From the NCBI GenBank assembly GCA_039881145.1, contig JAYKKI010000038.1:3638501-3702500 (forward strand): a stretch of 64,000 bases of DNA, written 5' to 3'. Positions 1 through 13,561 of this stretch are shown here, piece after piece. The notes beneath the pieces are model-generated. The model did not search any database. It worked only from the letters and a program-made list of their open reading frames with translations, and was not told the DNA's origin. How positions within the stretch are numbered: the stretch's first letter is position 1; each line of letters starts with the position of its first letter. A program made the translations under genes and the position numbers. This DNA comes from Druceiella hillmani (Eukaryota > Arthropoda > Insecta > Lepidoptera > Hepialidae).

Positions 1-791
1 TTTAATTTAGCATGATAGAGGGGATAGGCTTTTCTTTTGTAATATTTTATGTGATTTTGGATATGTTTTGTATTAGGATGAATATTATTAAAACTATAGG
101 TTAATATTAGGTATTAAGAACTGTTACAATATGATTCTGGCATTAAAAATCTATGTTTTTACAAGAAGCATTTGTTAAAGTGAAATCATCGAGCAGTACA
201 AATATTTTCAGGTTATCTAAAACCAGTTTTGTTATTCCTTTTGTGGAAGCTAAAGAACCAACATTTTAAAAGAAACACTTCTATTATCTTCCCAAGAACT
301 TGTCTAACTACAACCCAACTTATTTGGATACCAGCAGGCTATTTGATATCCTTACATCAGAATGTTCATGTTGTCACGCTTTTTTTTATGTTTTTATTTA
401 AAAGCAAAATGAATTTTATTATGTTTTTATTTAAAAGCTTATTTAATTGCTTACTTGTGAATACTTTTAGAGAGATGCTTGCAAACATTTTTTTGTTTGA
501 GAAGGTGGGCCTGTCAGTGGTTGTAGGTAAAAAAAAGTTAATTACAAATAGACTGGAAGAAGCAATACAAGATGAATATACCTATTCGGAACAGAGAATT
601 TCTTCTAAAGACCAAAAAGCCAAACAAACAAAGAATAATTGGTACCTTTTAAGACAACTTTTGAAAGTGTCTGTAGATACTGGCATCCGATTCATTCTAC
701 CAGAAAACACAGAAGGAATATACACAAAAGGATAAAATGTATAATAAGAGTACATATATAAGAGATAATTATTATTAGCGAATTTAAAACT
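1..791. other. AT-rich flank, no supported gene
   Basis: A reading frame stays open on the plus strand from about 229 to 735, but it opens at TTG, has no similarity I recognise and is rich in Phe, Leu and Lys as expected of AT-rich noncoding DNA. Inside it an 18-bp block (atgtttttatttaaaagc) occurs twice, near 388 and 420, 32 bp apart. I see no promoter or splice structure that would support a gene. Confidence 0.4.
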
Positions 792-903
792 GGCAGTGAG
801 GCAGGCGGCCCCAGTGCGGGTCACACAAGGTAGGTCGGCAGTCAAGTTGTTGATGTTATTAGATATTGTTTATTATGCTTGAATTTAATGCTGCCTCACT
901 GCC
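792..903. mobile_element. Short inverted-repeat element (MITE-like)
   Basis: GGCAGTGAGGCAG at 792-804 is mirrored exactly by CTGCCTCACTGCC at 891-903, giving 13-bp perfect terminal inverted repeats around about 86 bp. The left interior is markedly GC-richer than its surroundings. No convincing target-site duplication is visible (left flank aaaact, right flank caaaaa), so the transposon superfamily cannot be assigned. A chance inverted repeat is possible but unlikely at this length in AT-rich DNA. Confidence 0.45.
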
Positions 904-1754
904 CAAAAAATTGCAAAACATTTTTGTAAATATTGTATTTAATGTTTATCAAGCTAAACTTTATAACTTCACAAAATTAAATGAATAATGGTATACAGAA
1001 GATGGATATGTATTTTTCACAAATAACTTTACTCTTTAATCATTTAAACAATTTAAAAGGATATTAAAAACACAAAAAATTTTAAAGGATATTAAATTTC
1101 TTAATTATTTTACCATAAGTATTGAAAAAAAAAGTTTTCAGAAAAATTTGTTTAAAGTTTTAAATAATAGTGTAAAGAATTTTGTTTTCTGTTGAAGTAC
1201 ATTTAATTTGTCATTTATTTCCCTTTTTAACATTTTATATTGTTTTTTAGAAACTTGACTTGAGCTATACCATATTTATACTATATTTCTTTTTACTTTA
1301 ATTTCCAATTAATCTACCTTTTTGTGCATATCTGGGGTTCGGCCACATAACTTTTACAATTGGGAATATTGTAAAATTTGAACTTTGATAATTTTTTGAA
1401 GTTTTATTATCTCTGCTAAAGAACTAATATGCAGTGAGACTATAGAAGGATAAGTACTATAATAGGGCCCATGTTTTAATTTGTTGTAAGAGAGCTATTC
1501 GCTGTCAACTAAAAAAACTTGTTTTTGACTTTGACTTCTCATATCTTATGAACAAAATGATCATACAATGAATGTAAATCAAAAGGTATCTCCTATAATG
1601 CTTAAAAGAAATTAAAGGAACTAAACATTGAAACAAATGTAATTTATTCCATTAGTTTAAAATTGATTTCGTTTTTTAACTATAATTTCAATGAAACTAA
1701 AATTATGAATGTATTATTGCTGGAAACAGCATTATTTTAAACGTAACATGATTT
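904..1754. other. AT-rich spacer
   Basis: No coding, RNA or repeat structure that I can support; homopolymer A/T runs dominate. Confidence 0.5.
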
Positions 1755-1817
1755 TGCAAACATGAAGCATAATCCTACTGTGTAATCTACACTGTAGGAT
1801 TATGCTTCATGTTTGCA
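1755..1817. repeat. Perfect 24-bp inverted repeat (hairpin)
   Basis: The arm at 1755-1778 begins tgcaaacatgaag and is perfectly complementary to 1794-1817, separated by 15 nt. Pairing can continue 4 bp into the loop after one mismatch. A small palindromic MITE remnant is the simplest reading. Confidence 0.8.
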
Positions 1818-4045
1818 TAAAAAAAAACTTTTCTCAAACATCATTACAATTTTAGTTTTATTTATTTAATGATTAAGAAACAGAAATAATTAATTTTACA
1901 TTAATAACAAGCCAAATAGATATTTGTCAATGTTTTAATAAAACCGCAATGATTCTTTAACTTGCTTTATTTATTACCATAGGTGTGATCATGTGATACA
2001 TGTTCCACTTGAAAAAGTTTTGCGTGATAATTAAGGATACTTTTATCTTAAAATACTGTAAAGATTTTATTAGACTAGTAATTTTTCAACACATGATGCC
2101 ATATTCTAAACAAAATTAGAAAGTCTGAATTATGCAGAATTGCGGAGTCTAAGTCTACGGAATTTTGATATAATTTTAAAAATGTAATTTCAATTAAGAA
2201 CATAAGAAAAAAAAATTTTAGAGTCATAAAATTCAATTATTTGCTTACGAATTATGAGCAGTAAAATCAGAAATTAGGTTTTGGTAGTTTTTATTCTTAA
2301 TAGTTTTTTTTATTTATTTAATAGTGATTAAGTCCACCACAAATTATTATAAAACGTTAAAAAAAACGAAATTAAAGGGAACATTTTTTTTTATTTTTTA
2401 CTTATTAATATACAGTATTTTACTTACATAAAAGTAGATAAAAAATTGCATTCTAATTTGAAATTTTTTTGCTTTCAATTATTTCCCTCTATAATCAGTT
2501 ATTCATTTTTCTTGATTTGATTTTTTTTTTTCGCTTTTTTAAATTGATCGCATTTGCCATTATCGACGTATTGAAAATTCGCGTGATTCTTAGAAAGGAG
2601 TTCGATCGTGGAATAAAGTGTAGATGGCATATATATAATAATAAATGCGAAACACGGGCACGGATCGAACACTACAAATGCACGGTATGTCATTGAGTGA
2701 ATCCCATACGTTCCGTTAATTTTTGTTACCATCGGCGCTCGAAGAATAAATTGTACTATGGCTTTAAGAGGCTGGACATCAGCGGTAAAATAATATCAAT
2801 CGATTTACGTCAAATTGGAAAAATAAACGAGAGTTTAACAAATTGTATTAATCGAATAATCGGCATTAAAGCGTGTATCGTCCGAATAGTCACTGTCCCT
2901 TACGAAAAGTAGATTATGTACGGCAATCTTAAACGTTCGTCACAATTGTTCGACCTACCTTAGTCTAGTCGTTAGGTCAAAGAAATAGTCCAAAATGTAT
3001 TAAAGCTCTAGAGCGATTTTTTTGATTGGGGCTTGTTAATAGATCGTGGTGCGGGACACCCGTCATGTTGATAAACGCATTTTTGCGAATATTTCGAGAA
3101 CGCCCGATGCTACGAAGAAAATACGGAAGACCTTTTTTATATAAAAAATAATGGTTTTTACTCCTACTAAAAACTTTTTTTGTAACATCAATATTTTCTG
3201 AGCAATTCAGCTACAGAATAATTACATTCCGCTTTTCTTCTAAATAAGCATTAAACCATTAATCATACGTCGACAACAGTTATTTTCGAAATTGTGTAGT
3301 ATAAAATTGGCTACAGACTTTTCTACAATTAATCGTCTATGAGCTGTAAGGCATGGAAAGTCGAATGGAGTACTTTTGAAAAATGCATCCTAAAATAATT
3401 TATGGCGGATTTTACTAGCATCTGTTTCGAATGAAATTGAATATAGAATAAGTATGGGGATAGCCCCATACTTCTCCATTTTGCTATCTCAATAGATTAT
3501 GAGGGACGTTTTGTGGTCGAGCATATTCGGACAATTTTTTTAAATATTACATATGCATATATTTAAGTTTTGTCATATGCACGGAACGCCTAAAGTGATT
3601 TTTTAAAGGGGAAAAATTAGAGAAGGTTTTACAAGTAGAAAAGCATGAAATAAAGGAAACACAAGGAACCTAACATGCTGCCAATTTTGCAGGAACTGCT
3701 GGTGTTGTTTCTCCTTTCTTGATATGCTGGAAGCTAAAAGGGATTTGGTATCCTTACTTTTACCTCCGCTTGTTTCCTTCGCTTAACAGTTCCCCACTTT
3801 TAAAACATTCGTTCATTTTCAAAAGTAACTGTTTCTAAAATGTGCTATGAATGATATTATAGATGATACGGAAGCTGTAAAGGAGAGTTGCATATTTTAG
3901 TCCAGTTTTCACTTAATAGGAAATATATTCTATTCCTTTATTCAAGCTGGAACATTCAAATCATTCTCGTAATAGTTTTGTCGTGCCAGTTAAATTTGAA
4001 AAAGAATTGGTTGAAATAGCTAACAAATGCCTTTAACGAATTTAA
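1818..4045. other. AT-rich spacer with a somewhat GC-richer island
   Basis: No gene recognised. About 2,560-3,110 is less AT-rich than its flanks and contains short open frames on both strands without family similarity. A 10-bp hairpin (aagtatgggg / ccccatactt, 3450-3473) lies within. Nothing else supportable. Confidence 0.4.
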
Positions 4046-5230
4046 TTATTTTTTTAATTTCATTAGGGTGTACTCTGTAAGTTTCCCGTTCAAGAAAACC
4101 TCTTGCGTATTTGTTTTTAGGATGAAAAGAGACTGAAAATTGGATTTTTGAGATTTTCGTAAAATATCAACTTTTCGAAGAAATTGCAAGACTAAATTTG
4201 TGGATTTAAAATTTACTATGAAAATTGTTTCTTCTTTATTTTTTGTGTAAAGTGCAGTTTCGGAGATATGGGCATGAAAAATGTTCAGAAATATATAAAT
4301 TTGTTTTCCTTTCATTTTTTTTTCATTTTCTCGTATTTTTTTAATTATCGAGTTTTTGACGAAAACACAAAATATAAAAATGGAGCTCTTGAAATTTCCT
4401 ACAAAAAATATTTCAAGCATTTTTTCATAATCTTTTTGTATGTTTGAAAAATTACCAATTGCTTTTGTATAAAGCAATCGGCACTACGTTTTATTCGAAA
4501 GCAATCATTAATGAAAAAAAGAAAGACTTTTTTATCAAAATTAAAGAGCTACAATTTTAGTTACGTACGTATATCCCGCAGGAGAGTCGTAGTTTTCGAG
4601 ACAATCGCAAAAAAACGGAACCGTCACTAGTCTAGTACAAATTTTTCAAATGTGATTATCACAGAAATAACTACGTATATTAATAAAACGCTGGAGATAA
4701 TTTATATAGGAAATTTCAAAAGCTACAATTTTGATTGAAAAATTCAACAGTTTTTTGTGAAATTATAGAAAAACTTCTCAAAACTTCATTTTGGATTTAT
4801 GAACTCTCCTCTGGCTTATATGTTCAAAACAGTTAACTTTGTAAAAAATGTGAACACATAATTTTTTTTTGGAAAAATACAAAAATCAATTTTTATCCTC
4901 TTCACCCTCACAAAATATATATATATATAAGAGGGTTTCGTGACCGGATAACTCATACTGTCAAAAGTAAGCCCTAATAAATCCTTAATTGATTGACTTA
5001 GGTATCTTTGTCATAAAATATTAGATCATTTAACACTATCGGAAATATTGGATATAAGTTGGAAATATTGAGACGATACAATTTTTTATGGGCATTCACC
5101 TGGTCAAGTAATCATGTTTTGAAATTTTGACAAAGTAAAGGTAAGCAACTTATAGAAATATGCCAATTTTCAAGTCGACAGTATGTGTAGTTTCTGAGAA
5201 GAATAGCCTTAATACACAGATATAAGGACA
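4046..5230. repeat. Unclassified repeat-like tract
   Basis: Blocks related to ggaaatttcaaaagctac recur in both orientations (about 4,390-4,410 reversed, 4,707-4,725 forward), together with other similar blocks such as gagctacaattttag (about 4,546). This reads like the interior of an AT-rich transposon with inverted sub-repeats. A minus-strand frame (4,046-4,477) is open over 143 codons but opens at TTG and has low-complexity composition; I do not regard it as a gene. No TIR or TSD located. Confidence 0.3.
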
Positions 5231-8200
5231 GATGGATCAACTGAATAATAACACCCTAAAGTCACTTTTCTGGTGTTCGTTGTGCATCCATTAGCACATT
5301 CCATTAGTACATGTACCATTTTAGTACGGAACCCTTATAAACAAGACCCGCGGTACACTGCTTTCTACCACTGACTACATAAACAATACTGGCTGTGACT
5401 TCGTTTGACTAAATTACTTATTTATTATGCATATTTCACGTATACAATGGCGACGTTATACTTAAAGACATACCACTAACCGTAAATCGATGACTTTATT
5501 ATACACTAATCATGCGTTATGGGTTAAAGGATGCGGATTTGTATAAATTTAATTTGAAGGAAGCCGATGAGGATAATTATTAGTTTGTGAATGTATTGAA
5601 ATGAATCATATAGATCGAAAAAAGTAAAATATATTTATTAAAAAAATACAGCCAAGACGAATCAAACGACGACTATGCGTTCTGCGTTCATTGTGCGAAT
5701 ATACATTTTCGTCGACATTTCAGATTTTGTAATATAACTCGTCTTAAGTTCCATAGTTTTGATGAAGCAGATAATGCGACACGTCATTTACTTGTATACG
5801 TACAAATTTAAAGAAACACCAAAAATGGTACTAAATATGGTTTGACATGAGTGACGTTGTAATGTCGGAAATCAGAAAGCGTCGGTCGCATTTTAAGTTA
5901 TACCCCAGTGGGTAAACGTTCTAAATTGATTTCATTGAGCGTGGAACTTTATGCAAATTTAGTAGAGTGAATAAAAATGATAAACTGTTCCTTTTAATAT
6001 TCTCATCTTATTATTAAAATGTGGATGAGAGGGTATTTAAACTTATGAGTATAATGCTACAGATATGCATGCGGATATCCGTGACACTCCTTATTATATT
6101 TATATTTTGAATTCCATCATTTGAAATTTCAAGCTAAAGTCAGTTTAGTTACCCTTTAATTAAGATTTTGTTTTTCCTTACTCAAACGCGACGCTTTATT
6201 TTACTCGCTTCGTAAATATGTTCGGTCGCTTCCTACTCGAGCCGTTATCTCGGAATTAACATTTGCGCAATGCTATTCGTATTTATTCAGGTCTCGTGTA
6301 AGTAAATAATTCCAAAATTAAATTTAAGTCGCACGTTCAAGATATTTTTTTAAAATCTACTTATTTTTGTGCTTTTTAAATTTTCATTTTATTAAAATTA
6401 CTTGAATTTTATTTTATTTTGTTACAATATAATTTAATTGTATGGCAATAGTTTATTGCTTTTAATGTGTTTAAAAAAATTATAATTAACTTCCCCTATT
6501 TGAGATCTCCGAAATCTAATATCGTTCCTTCGGAGGCTGTATGAAACGCAATTTTTAAACGGTATTTCATATTTGAAAGTGTATTGCAATAAAAAGAAAA
6601 ATAATACGATTAGAAATCATAACAAAAATTAAAATTAACAAGGCTGCATTAACGAGGTAATCCTGGTAAAGTTAATATGGAAGTCTTTTAGGCTGTTTTT
6701 ATGCATAATTCGGCGTTGATAATCCTCAACTGTCTGTTACAATTATTAATACGATTTTACATACGTGAAATATCTTTATATAAAATTGAAAGTATTTATA
6801 ATTGACAAGTCCACAAATTACGAAAATTTGGAAGGAATGAATGTATTGTAAAATATTATACACATGGTATTATTAATATACAGTGAAATATTATTTAATT
6901 ACACAAAGGGGAATATTTATTTCATGAATTCGATACTGAATATTTGATATGATAAATGACATCAAAATTAATTGTTGTAATGAATTGAAGAGAACAAGCA
7001 TTTATCATTTTAAATACGTGTGCTTTGGTACTAATTTTGTACTAATAATAACTTTTGGAATAGATTGGATTAATAAATAAATAAATGTTTGGGGTCAAAA
7101 AAATATGTGAAAACGTCTACGTATATAATATAAAAATTATTCACTGCGTCGGCAATAAACATTTATTTTTTGAAATATATAATTTAGCATATAATTTAGC
7201 CGATGCCGATGATCTCATTCACAATCCGCAATTCACGTTCGTCTCCGTTATACACTTACATTAACGACGTGTACCGTCTCAACGTGGTACGTTAACTTTA
7301 TGCAATGGAATGCAGCGCAGGTGGCCTGCACCTAATGAACGTTTTCAAATGCAAGGAAGATATTGCAAAGTTATAATAATATCGCAGTGTACTTTACCCA
7401 ATCGCTGCTGCGGCAACTCGAGGCAGAGGGCGGCGGGCGTGTACGCCAGCAAAAGCATAAAAGCGGTGACACAAAAGCCAACTCTCGACATGATTGTCCC
7501 GAGTTATGGATCACTACTAACTACACTTCAATTACTCTCTGCGAAGAATATAATTTTATTTGCTCGAATTGACCGCAAGCGCACAATACTAATAATTGTG
7601 TAAACTCATATTTAAGTATTTGTCACTGGGCCTATGACGCGTTTTACATAAATTAATATGTTTTCCTACAATTAGTGCGGAAGTGCGTGTAATCAAATAT
7701 TTCACTATTTGCTTAAATGTCCCGCCCGATCGAATCGTTAGTGTTGAGTTAAAAAATCGTTGGAAGTGGAGATCGATTAAAAAAGCAAAATGCCTTCAGA
7801 ATTTGTTTGAATCCTTTTATATTTAATTTAAAAAAGTTTATTTTCTGTCTCTCCTATATATAAATTATTCTATAATACAACAAAATAATTAACGAATAAT
7901 TATTAAATCATTACATCAACCGATAAAAAACCATTCTATTTAATGGACGCTTGGGAGAATTGTTGTTCAAATACGTTACCCTATTCTGTTAAAAATTAAG
8001 AAAAATTCTGCCCTAGAAAAAACAAAAATTCAACTTTTCTTTTAATTATCTCTTACGCAGCTCTTTAACTTCTATTAAAATGAATGACCTATAGATTGGT
8101 CGCTGAGGGACAGTATATTTTCGGACTTGCCATTTTAAATTTTACTTTATATTACTATTAAGATAAAAAAAATCGTTCCTGATAGTTATAAATTAAGTAT

Positions 8201-8428
8201 ATATTAATAGAACAGCACGTTATATTTAATTTTTAGTCTCCCGTAATCAAATGGAAAAAATGGAATTCGATAGTTTCGCCATATTCTTACGTCTGTCTGT
8301 CCCTGTTTCTAGTTTCTACAGTTTTAGATGTAATTAATTTTAGTATTTTTATCTCATTTAATATGTAAATTAATTAAAATCTCAAAATATGTTTTTTTAA
8401 TGTATCTCTCCATTCATGTAAAGCGCGA

Positions 8429-8429
<1 letters not shown>
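5231..8429. other. Spacer without recognised genes
   Basis: Mostly AT-rich. About 7,200-7,760 is relatively GC-rich and has short overlapping open frames (for example 7,363-7,572) without recognisable domains. An unrecognised exon or regulatory region cannot be excluded. Confidence 0.35.

Positions 8430-8484
<55 letters not shown>
8430..8484. repeat. (AT)n microsatellite
   Basis: Uninterrupted alternating A and T over about 55 bp. Confidence 0.95.
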
Positions 8485-8489
<5 letters not shown>

Positions 8490-9633
8490 GAATATAAGAG
8501 GAAGACATATTTAGTATTTAGAATTAGAAAATGGAACTATTTACGCACTGTTCATTTGACGCTACCACGTATTACATTTATCTCGGCATGTGGGTATAAT
8601 CTAAACGAATTGATTCGAGAACGTCCATCAATCTTAATGAAAGCATTTCATAGGCGTATGTTTTTCATAAGTGTAAAGAAAAAGAATAAAAATACTATTT
8701 TTCATTGTAGATTAGACTAATTATTCGAGCTTTTTTAGATTTTTATTTTGTTTACTTTACAAGATATAAAGGAGAAATTGAATTTTCACGTATTATTTTC
8801 AGGTGTTATATACAGACTCAAATTACATCTGAAAAATTAAAAAGACAATTTCAACTCTGTTTAAAGCGCAATCTAATCCAATCGCAATTCAATTCAATGA
8901 CTTAAGCAAAACGTAGATATGCATACGTATGTTAGAATGTTTTTCTACGATATAAATAAAATATGGTTTAACGAAAAATACTCCGTACAGAGAAATAGTC
9001 TTTCTAATGAACGTAATAGAATAATAAAATAATTTAATGTAAAATAAATGCTCTTTTTGATTTTTATTTAAATGTAAGTTCTCAAAATTACGACATATGC
9101 GGTTACGGAAATGTTCATTGAATATATTTAAAAGAACATTTATTATTAAAATTTTATAATATTTCTAAATAAAAAAAATTCTCTCAATTTGATATCGTCC
9201 TTTTCTCACAATTGCACTATCATATAGGATAATGTAATTCTTAGGAAAAAAATTCATATTGTATTTTTGTAAAAAATAAACAAAAATTCCTAAATTAATC
9301 ATTGTTTTTCAATACATGTTACACATGTTTATCAAAAGCACTTTTCCAAATTAAATTAAAGCAAACTTATGCTTGTACTGTGGTTAAGTTCATTTGAAAA
9401 TAGTATTGAAATATTTACTTAACTAAGGTTCATTGCTGAACTTTTGCTTGAAATTTATCAGCTTTTTGTGCAAAATATCACTTAAAATATATTTTTATGC
9501 GTAAAAATATGTATATCCAATTTAAATGATTCTGAATCTGATAATTCCCCGAATGTGACTCTTATACTTTTATCGTGAATATTAAAATAATATTTCTGGC
9601 TTTATCTTATCGTAACCTAGAAAATACCTCGTC
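8485..9633. other. AT-rich spacer
   Basis: No supportable feature seen on either strand. Confidence 0.5.
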
Positions 9634-9697
<64 letters not shown>

Positions 9698-9712
9698 TAT
9701 ATATATATATAT

Positions 9713-9791
<79 letters not shown>

Positions 9792-9810
9792 TATATATAT
9801 ATATATATAT
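9634..9810. repeat. Long (AT)n microsatellite with GATA/TATC interruptions
   Basis: About 177 bp of alternating AT, interrupted by single G or C bases (agatat, atctat). The Ile-Tyr repeat frames on both strands here are artefacts of this repeat. Confidence 0.95.
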
Positions 9811-12800
9811 GACCATTTTTTTATAAAAATCACTATAATCAATATTTTTGTAATAACTTAAAGAATGATGTGCATTTTCGTAGTTCGGTGTGTAAGCACA
9901 TTGTATTTAGAATAAGAGGGTAGGTTGAGATTTTTGTTCTGCCTATTTTTTCTTCAAAATCATTGCAATTGTAGCCATAATTGTTACACACCAATTCCCA
10001 TGAAAGTGATGTCCCTCGAGGGACGACGAGTTGAGATATCGGAAGCTCTGCGTAAAGAGTGGATAAATCAGAACTGCAAACTAAAAATGTTTGCTCTCAG
10101 AGGCGAATGAGTTTATTTCGATTGAGAACTTCGTCGCTTCATCACCGAATCATTATCAAGTATCCAAGATGCTTTTATAATTAATACAATCTGTAGAAAG
10201 TATCCATCCACTGTCTCCTTTGTAATTAACCAATCGTTCTTTAAATTTTTTTCCATTGCAGGCTACTTGCGCACACGATTTACGCAATTAATTAATAATG
10301 CTCACTGGCTATAGATGGGGGTTCCAAACTCCAATAGTTTGTGACTGATAAACCAGATCCTGTCCAGCTGCTTTCAGTTCACTGGTAAGTTGAGATTTGC
10401 ATATTTGTCTCCGGTTAAATACAAATTAACTATTTATCATTCGAAGTTGTCGAGTCTCACTTCATATTGATCATTAATTTATTTTAAAAATTTTATTTTA
10501 TTTTGTACTTTCGTATCAGAAGGTTTACTAATGTCATTGCGTATGGGTAAATTTACTCAAAAATATTTCGTAAAAAACATTACTTTAAATACTAATTTAT
10601 TATTTTACAACTTTAAATGCGTTCAATTCAATTTACGAATACACTAGCTACATAAAGCAGAGCGGTAGTGACGATACGGTATGTTAAAACTTCGGTTTAG
10701 ATACAACTTAATGTTTGCACTGCGATTTACGCGAAGTTCGGGTTTCTTATAAAATTATCATCTAGCTATTAGGATTTTTCCCAAAATTATTTAAAATTAA
10801 TTAATTGTTAATTTGTTTTAATAATAAATTTGTGTAAATGATAATTAATGGAAATTTATAGAATTTCTAGAAAATAATTTTTTATTTTGAACAACGACAT
10901 GCAGCCAAGCATTTATGAGTATTTCTTGGTGTACTCATATTATTTACGATATTCGAGATATGAAATTTAGTTGACGCTTAAATATTTGTTTTATTCTGTC
11001 AGTAAAATAGATAACTGTTTTGATTTTTCCGACTATAAGGTTAGTAATTGAAATCTATAACCCTTACCCAAGGAAATGAAATAAAAGGGTGTAAATGTCA
11101 ATTTATCTTTTTCTAGTCGCTTAGTGTTACTAAGTTTAATTGATTTTTGCTTCGATGTAAACAGCAGTAAATTTTATTCAGTATACAAAGAAATCGAATG
11201 CATACGCGCCTTTTAATTACTCGAAATCGATGCACCCTCTTATTATGGTGGTATTATTTGTTAGATTTATTCACGTCATCACTTGGCCATTTTCTATTTA
11301 CATTGTCATCAGCAATAAATTTCAGCTAACCGTCCGTTAAGCTCGTATTGTTCCCGCAACTGGTATTGTGTTCCGCCTTTGTTCTCGCTCAGGTCTAAAT
11401 AATGAGTTATTCAGAATACAAAGAACGTACTGATAGGACCGCGAATGATAATCAAACAAGGCTAGTATTTGCTTTAATGTAAAAATATTTGTCTCTCTCG
11501 CCGCCTGTTCAAATGAACTCTATTCGATTGTGTCTTCAATTTATAACGGAATGTCACTCGGATAATGTACGCACTTTTATCTAAGTTTGTTTGAATCAGG
11601 CGTACTGAAGATTATTAAAATTTAATTGTAGAGTTATATAACGATCGTTTCGAAACACACATGGAATACAGGTCAAATAGGTCAAATAACCTGAACCCGA
11701 AAATTCATTTTGAGCGGATTAAGGTTGATTACGTGAACTAAATCGTATTTACGTAAATTGGTTTACAACGGATTAACATTGGAGGAACGACCACATATAC
11801 GACATTCAACGTATATGAAATCAGGTTGTCGTTAGATATGTCTATTGTGTATTAGTATTTAAATAATATAATTATGAGATAACATCAGAGCTACGGTTGT
11901 CACTTTGTTTGTAATTATGTCTAAGTCGGTTGTCACGGGTGCCAAAGATTTATATTCGAATTGTTCGTGCTAATTGGAAGTCATGCCATATTAAACGTGT
12001 CAGTTACAAGTATTTTCTAGTAATTTTTTAAGTTTATTGATGAAATACTTCTTAAGTTAAGTAATGACTAAGGGTTAGGTCAGACCCAAATGTGTTTGAT
12101 TTTTTTTAACTTCAACTTGTTTATCTTCGTCAATATCGTTTTTCTATTTAAACCATTATTTAAAAATTTATGTCAGTGATGTAATTTTCATGTAAATAAT
12201 TTATTTTTGATAAAAAAGCATTAAATACGAGTATAACTCGCGCTGTGAGTGTTTCGCATTAAGGATATTCAGTATTTGTATTAAACTATTTATGCGAGTC
12301 GATATTATTTTTCACATTATATAAATATACTGCCTAATATAATTTTAAAGAGCGAAAGATAAATAACTATTTATTTTATTTATTTGCATACACACAGTCA
12401 TGTCAACATTTCGATTAGACAAGATAAAATACATAATTTTTTGTGGCAACACCAAAAACAGTGATCCCAATTAATTAGATGTTTTTATTATTATATAACC
12501 TTATTCGAAATTAGATATCTTTTAGTAAATTATAATGAATAATAAATAATGGAATTATTCAATATAATTAAAAATTAGGACAAATAATTGAAGTTAATAA
12601 ATTCAATTAGATTGAATTATTATTAATAAACAAGCATAAACATATTTGAATTATTATTTATAATTTATTATCTTGTATGCCAATATTGATCACGTTCAAG
12701 TTTTTGTTGATTTGTTTTAAATATTAAAATGAAATCAATATTTATCTATTATTTTCAGCTTTTCGGTAATACCATAAGGCCTTCAGCGGGTTGATAGGTT

Positions 12801-13515
12801 AATAAAACCTGTTAAGTACGAGTTGGAATCGCTCTGTGATATATAGACACCTAGGCATATATAAAAATTGAAGAATATATCCTATTTTTCTTCATTGTCC
12901 AAATAAATTGCCCAGTACACTTCGTAGAGGTGTAAAAATTTCTTGAATTTCTAAAAAAATTTACCATTATCTCTATAATTTTCCAGTATTTTTTGGAAGA
13001 CATCTGGAAATGCTTTTTTATAACATCTTGTTGTTTTTACACTCGTAACAGTTTTAGAAACAACATATTTTTTAGGATTCCGCAATATTTCTATCATTAT
13101 CTTAGATACAATTTAACAAAGAAATAGTTTTGCTATTTTTATAGCTCATCCTGTCACGCCAGACGAAACATGAAATTGAAAAAAAATCATTAAGATATAG
13201 GAAAGTTAAAATACTGTATAATTAGGTAAATTAAGTTTCTACGTCGAGCGCTTCCTGAGAGCAACCGCTGTGACACAGAACAGCGGTTGGGACGCGTGAG
13301 TGAAAAAAAAATCAAGGGAATTCTAAACGGTTTACTTTATAATGGTTTTATAAGAGCCTGGTGATATCATTTTTTGAAAGTATGAAAAAATAAATATTTG
13401 GCATATTTTTTTAAAAAGCTACCGATCGCACTTAAGGTTATTTGCCTTCGGTGATCATATAGTAACAAAGCCCTAGAACGTAATTGCTAAAAGCTGAGAC
13501 GCCTTTCAATAGGGC
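9811..13515. other. AT-rich spacer with one small hairpin
   Basis: No gene recognised. A short plus-strand frame at 9,925-10,110 has no ATG at its first codon and no family match. A 10-bp hairpin, caaccgctgt / acagcggttg, lies at 13,262-13,289. It does not fit the histone stem-loop consensus. Confidence 0.4.
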
Positions 13516-13561
13516 TTAGTTTTATATTTATGCTGACTTGTCAGCACAAATATAAAACTAA
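13516..13561. repeat. 22-bp near-perfect palindrome
   Basis: 13516-13537 pairs with 13540-13561 with a single mismatch and a 2-nt gap. It would extrude as a cruciform or hairpin; probably a palindromic MITE remnant. Confidence 0.75.

Noticed and set aside
229..735. 168-codon plus-strand frame
   Set aside because: Opens at TTG and has AT-driven composition with an internal duplication; no recognisable family.
4046..4477. 143-codon minus-strand frame
   Set aside because: Starts at TTG, low complexity, within a repeat-like tract, no domain.
9575..9842. Long Ile-Tyr repeat proteins on both strands (also at 39,051-39,275, 48,439-48,700 and 59,770-60,076)
   Set aside because: They are translations of (AT)n microsatellites.
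13262..13289. Hairpin caaccgctgt/acagcggttg as a possible histone stem-loop
   Set aside because: Stem and loop do not match the GG-N-N-C-T TTTC consensus and no histone frame precedes it.
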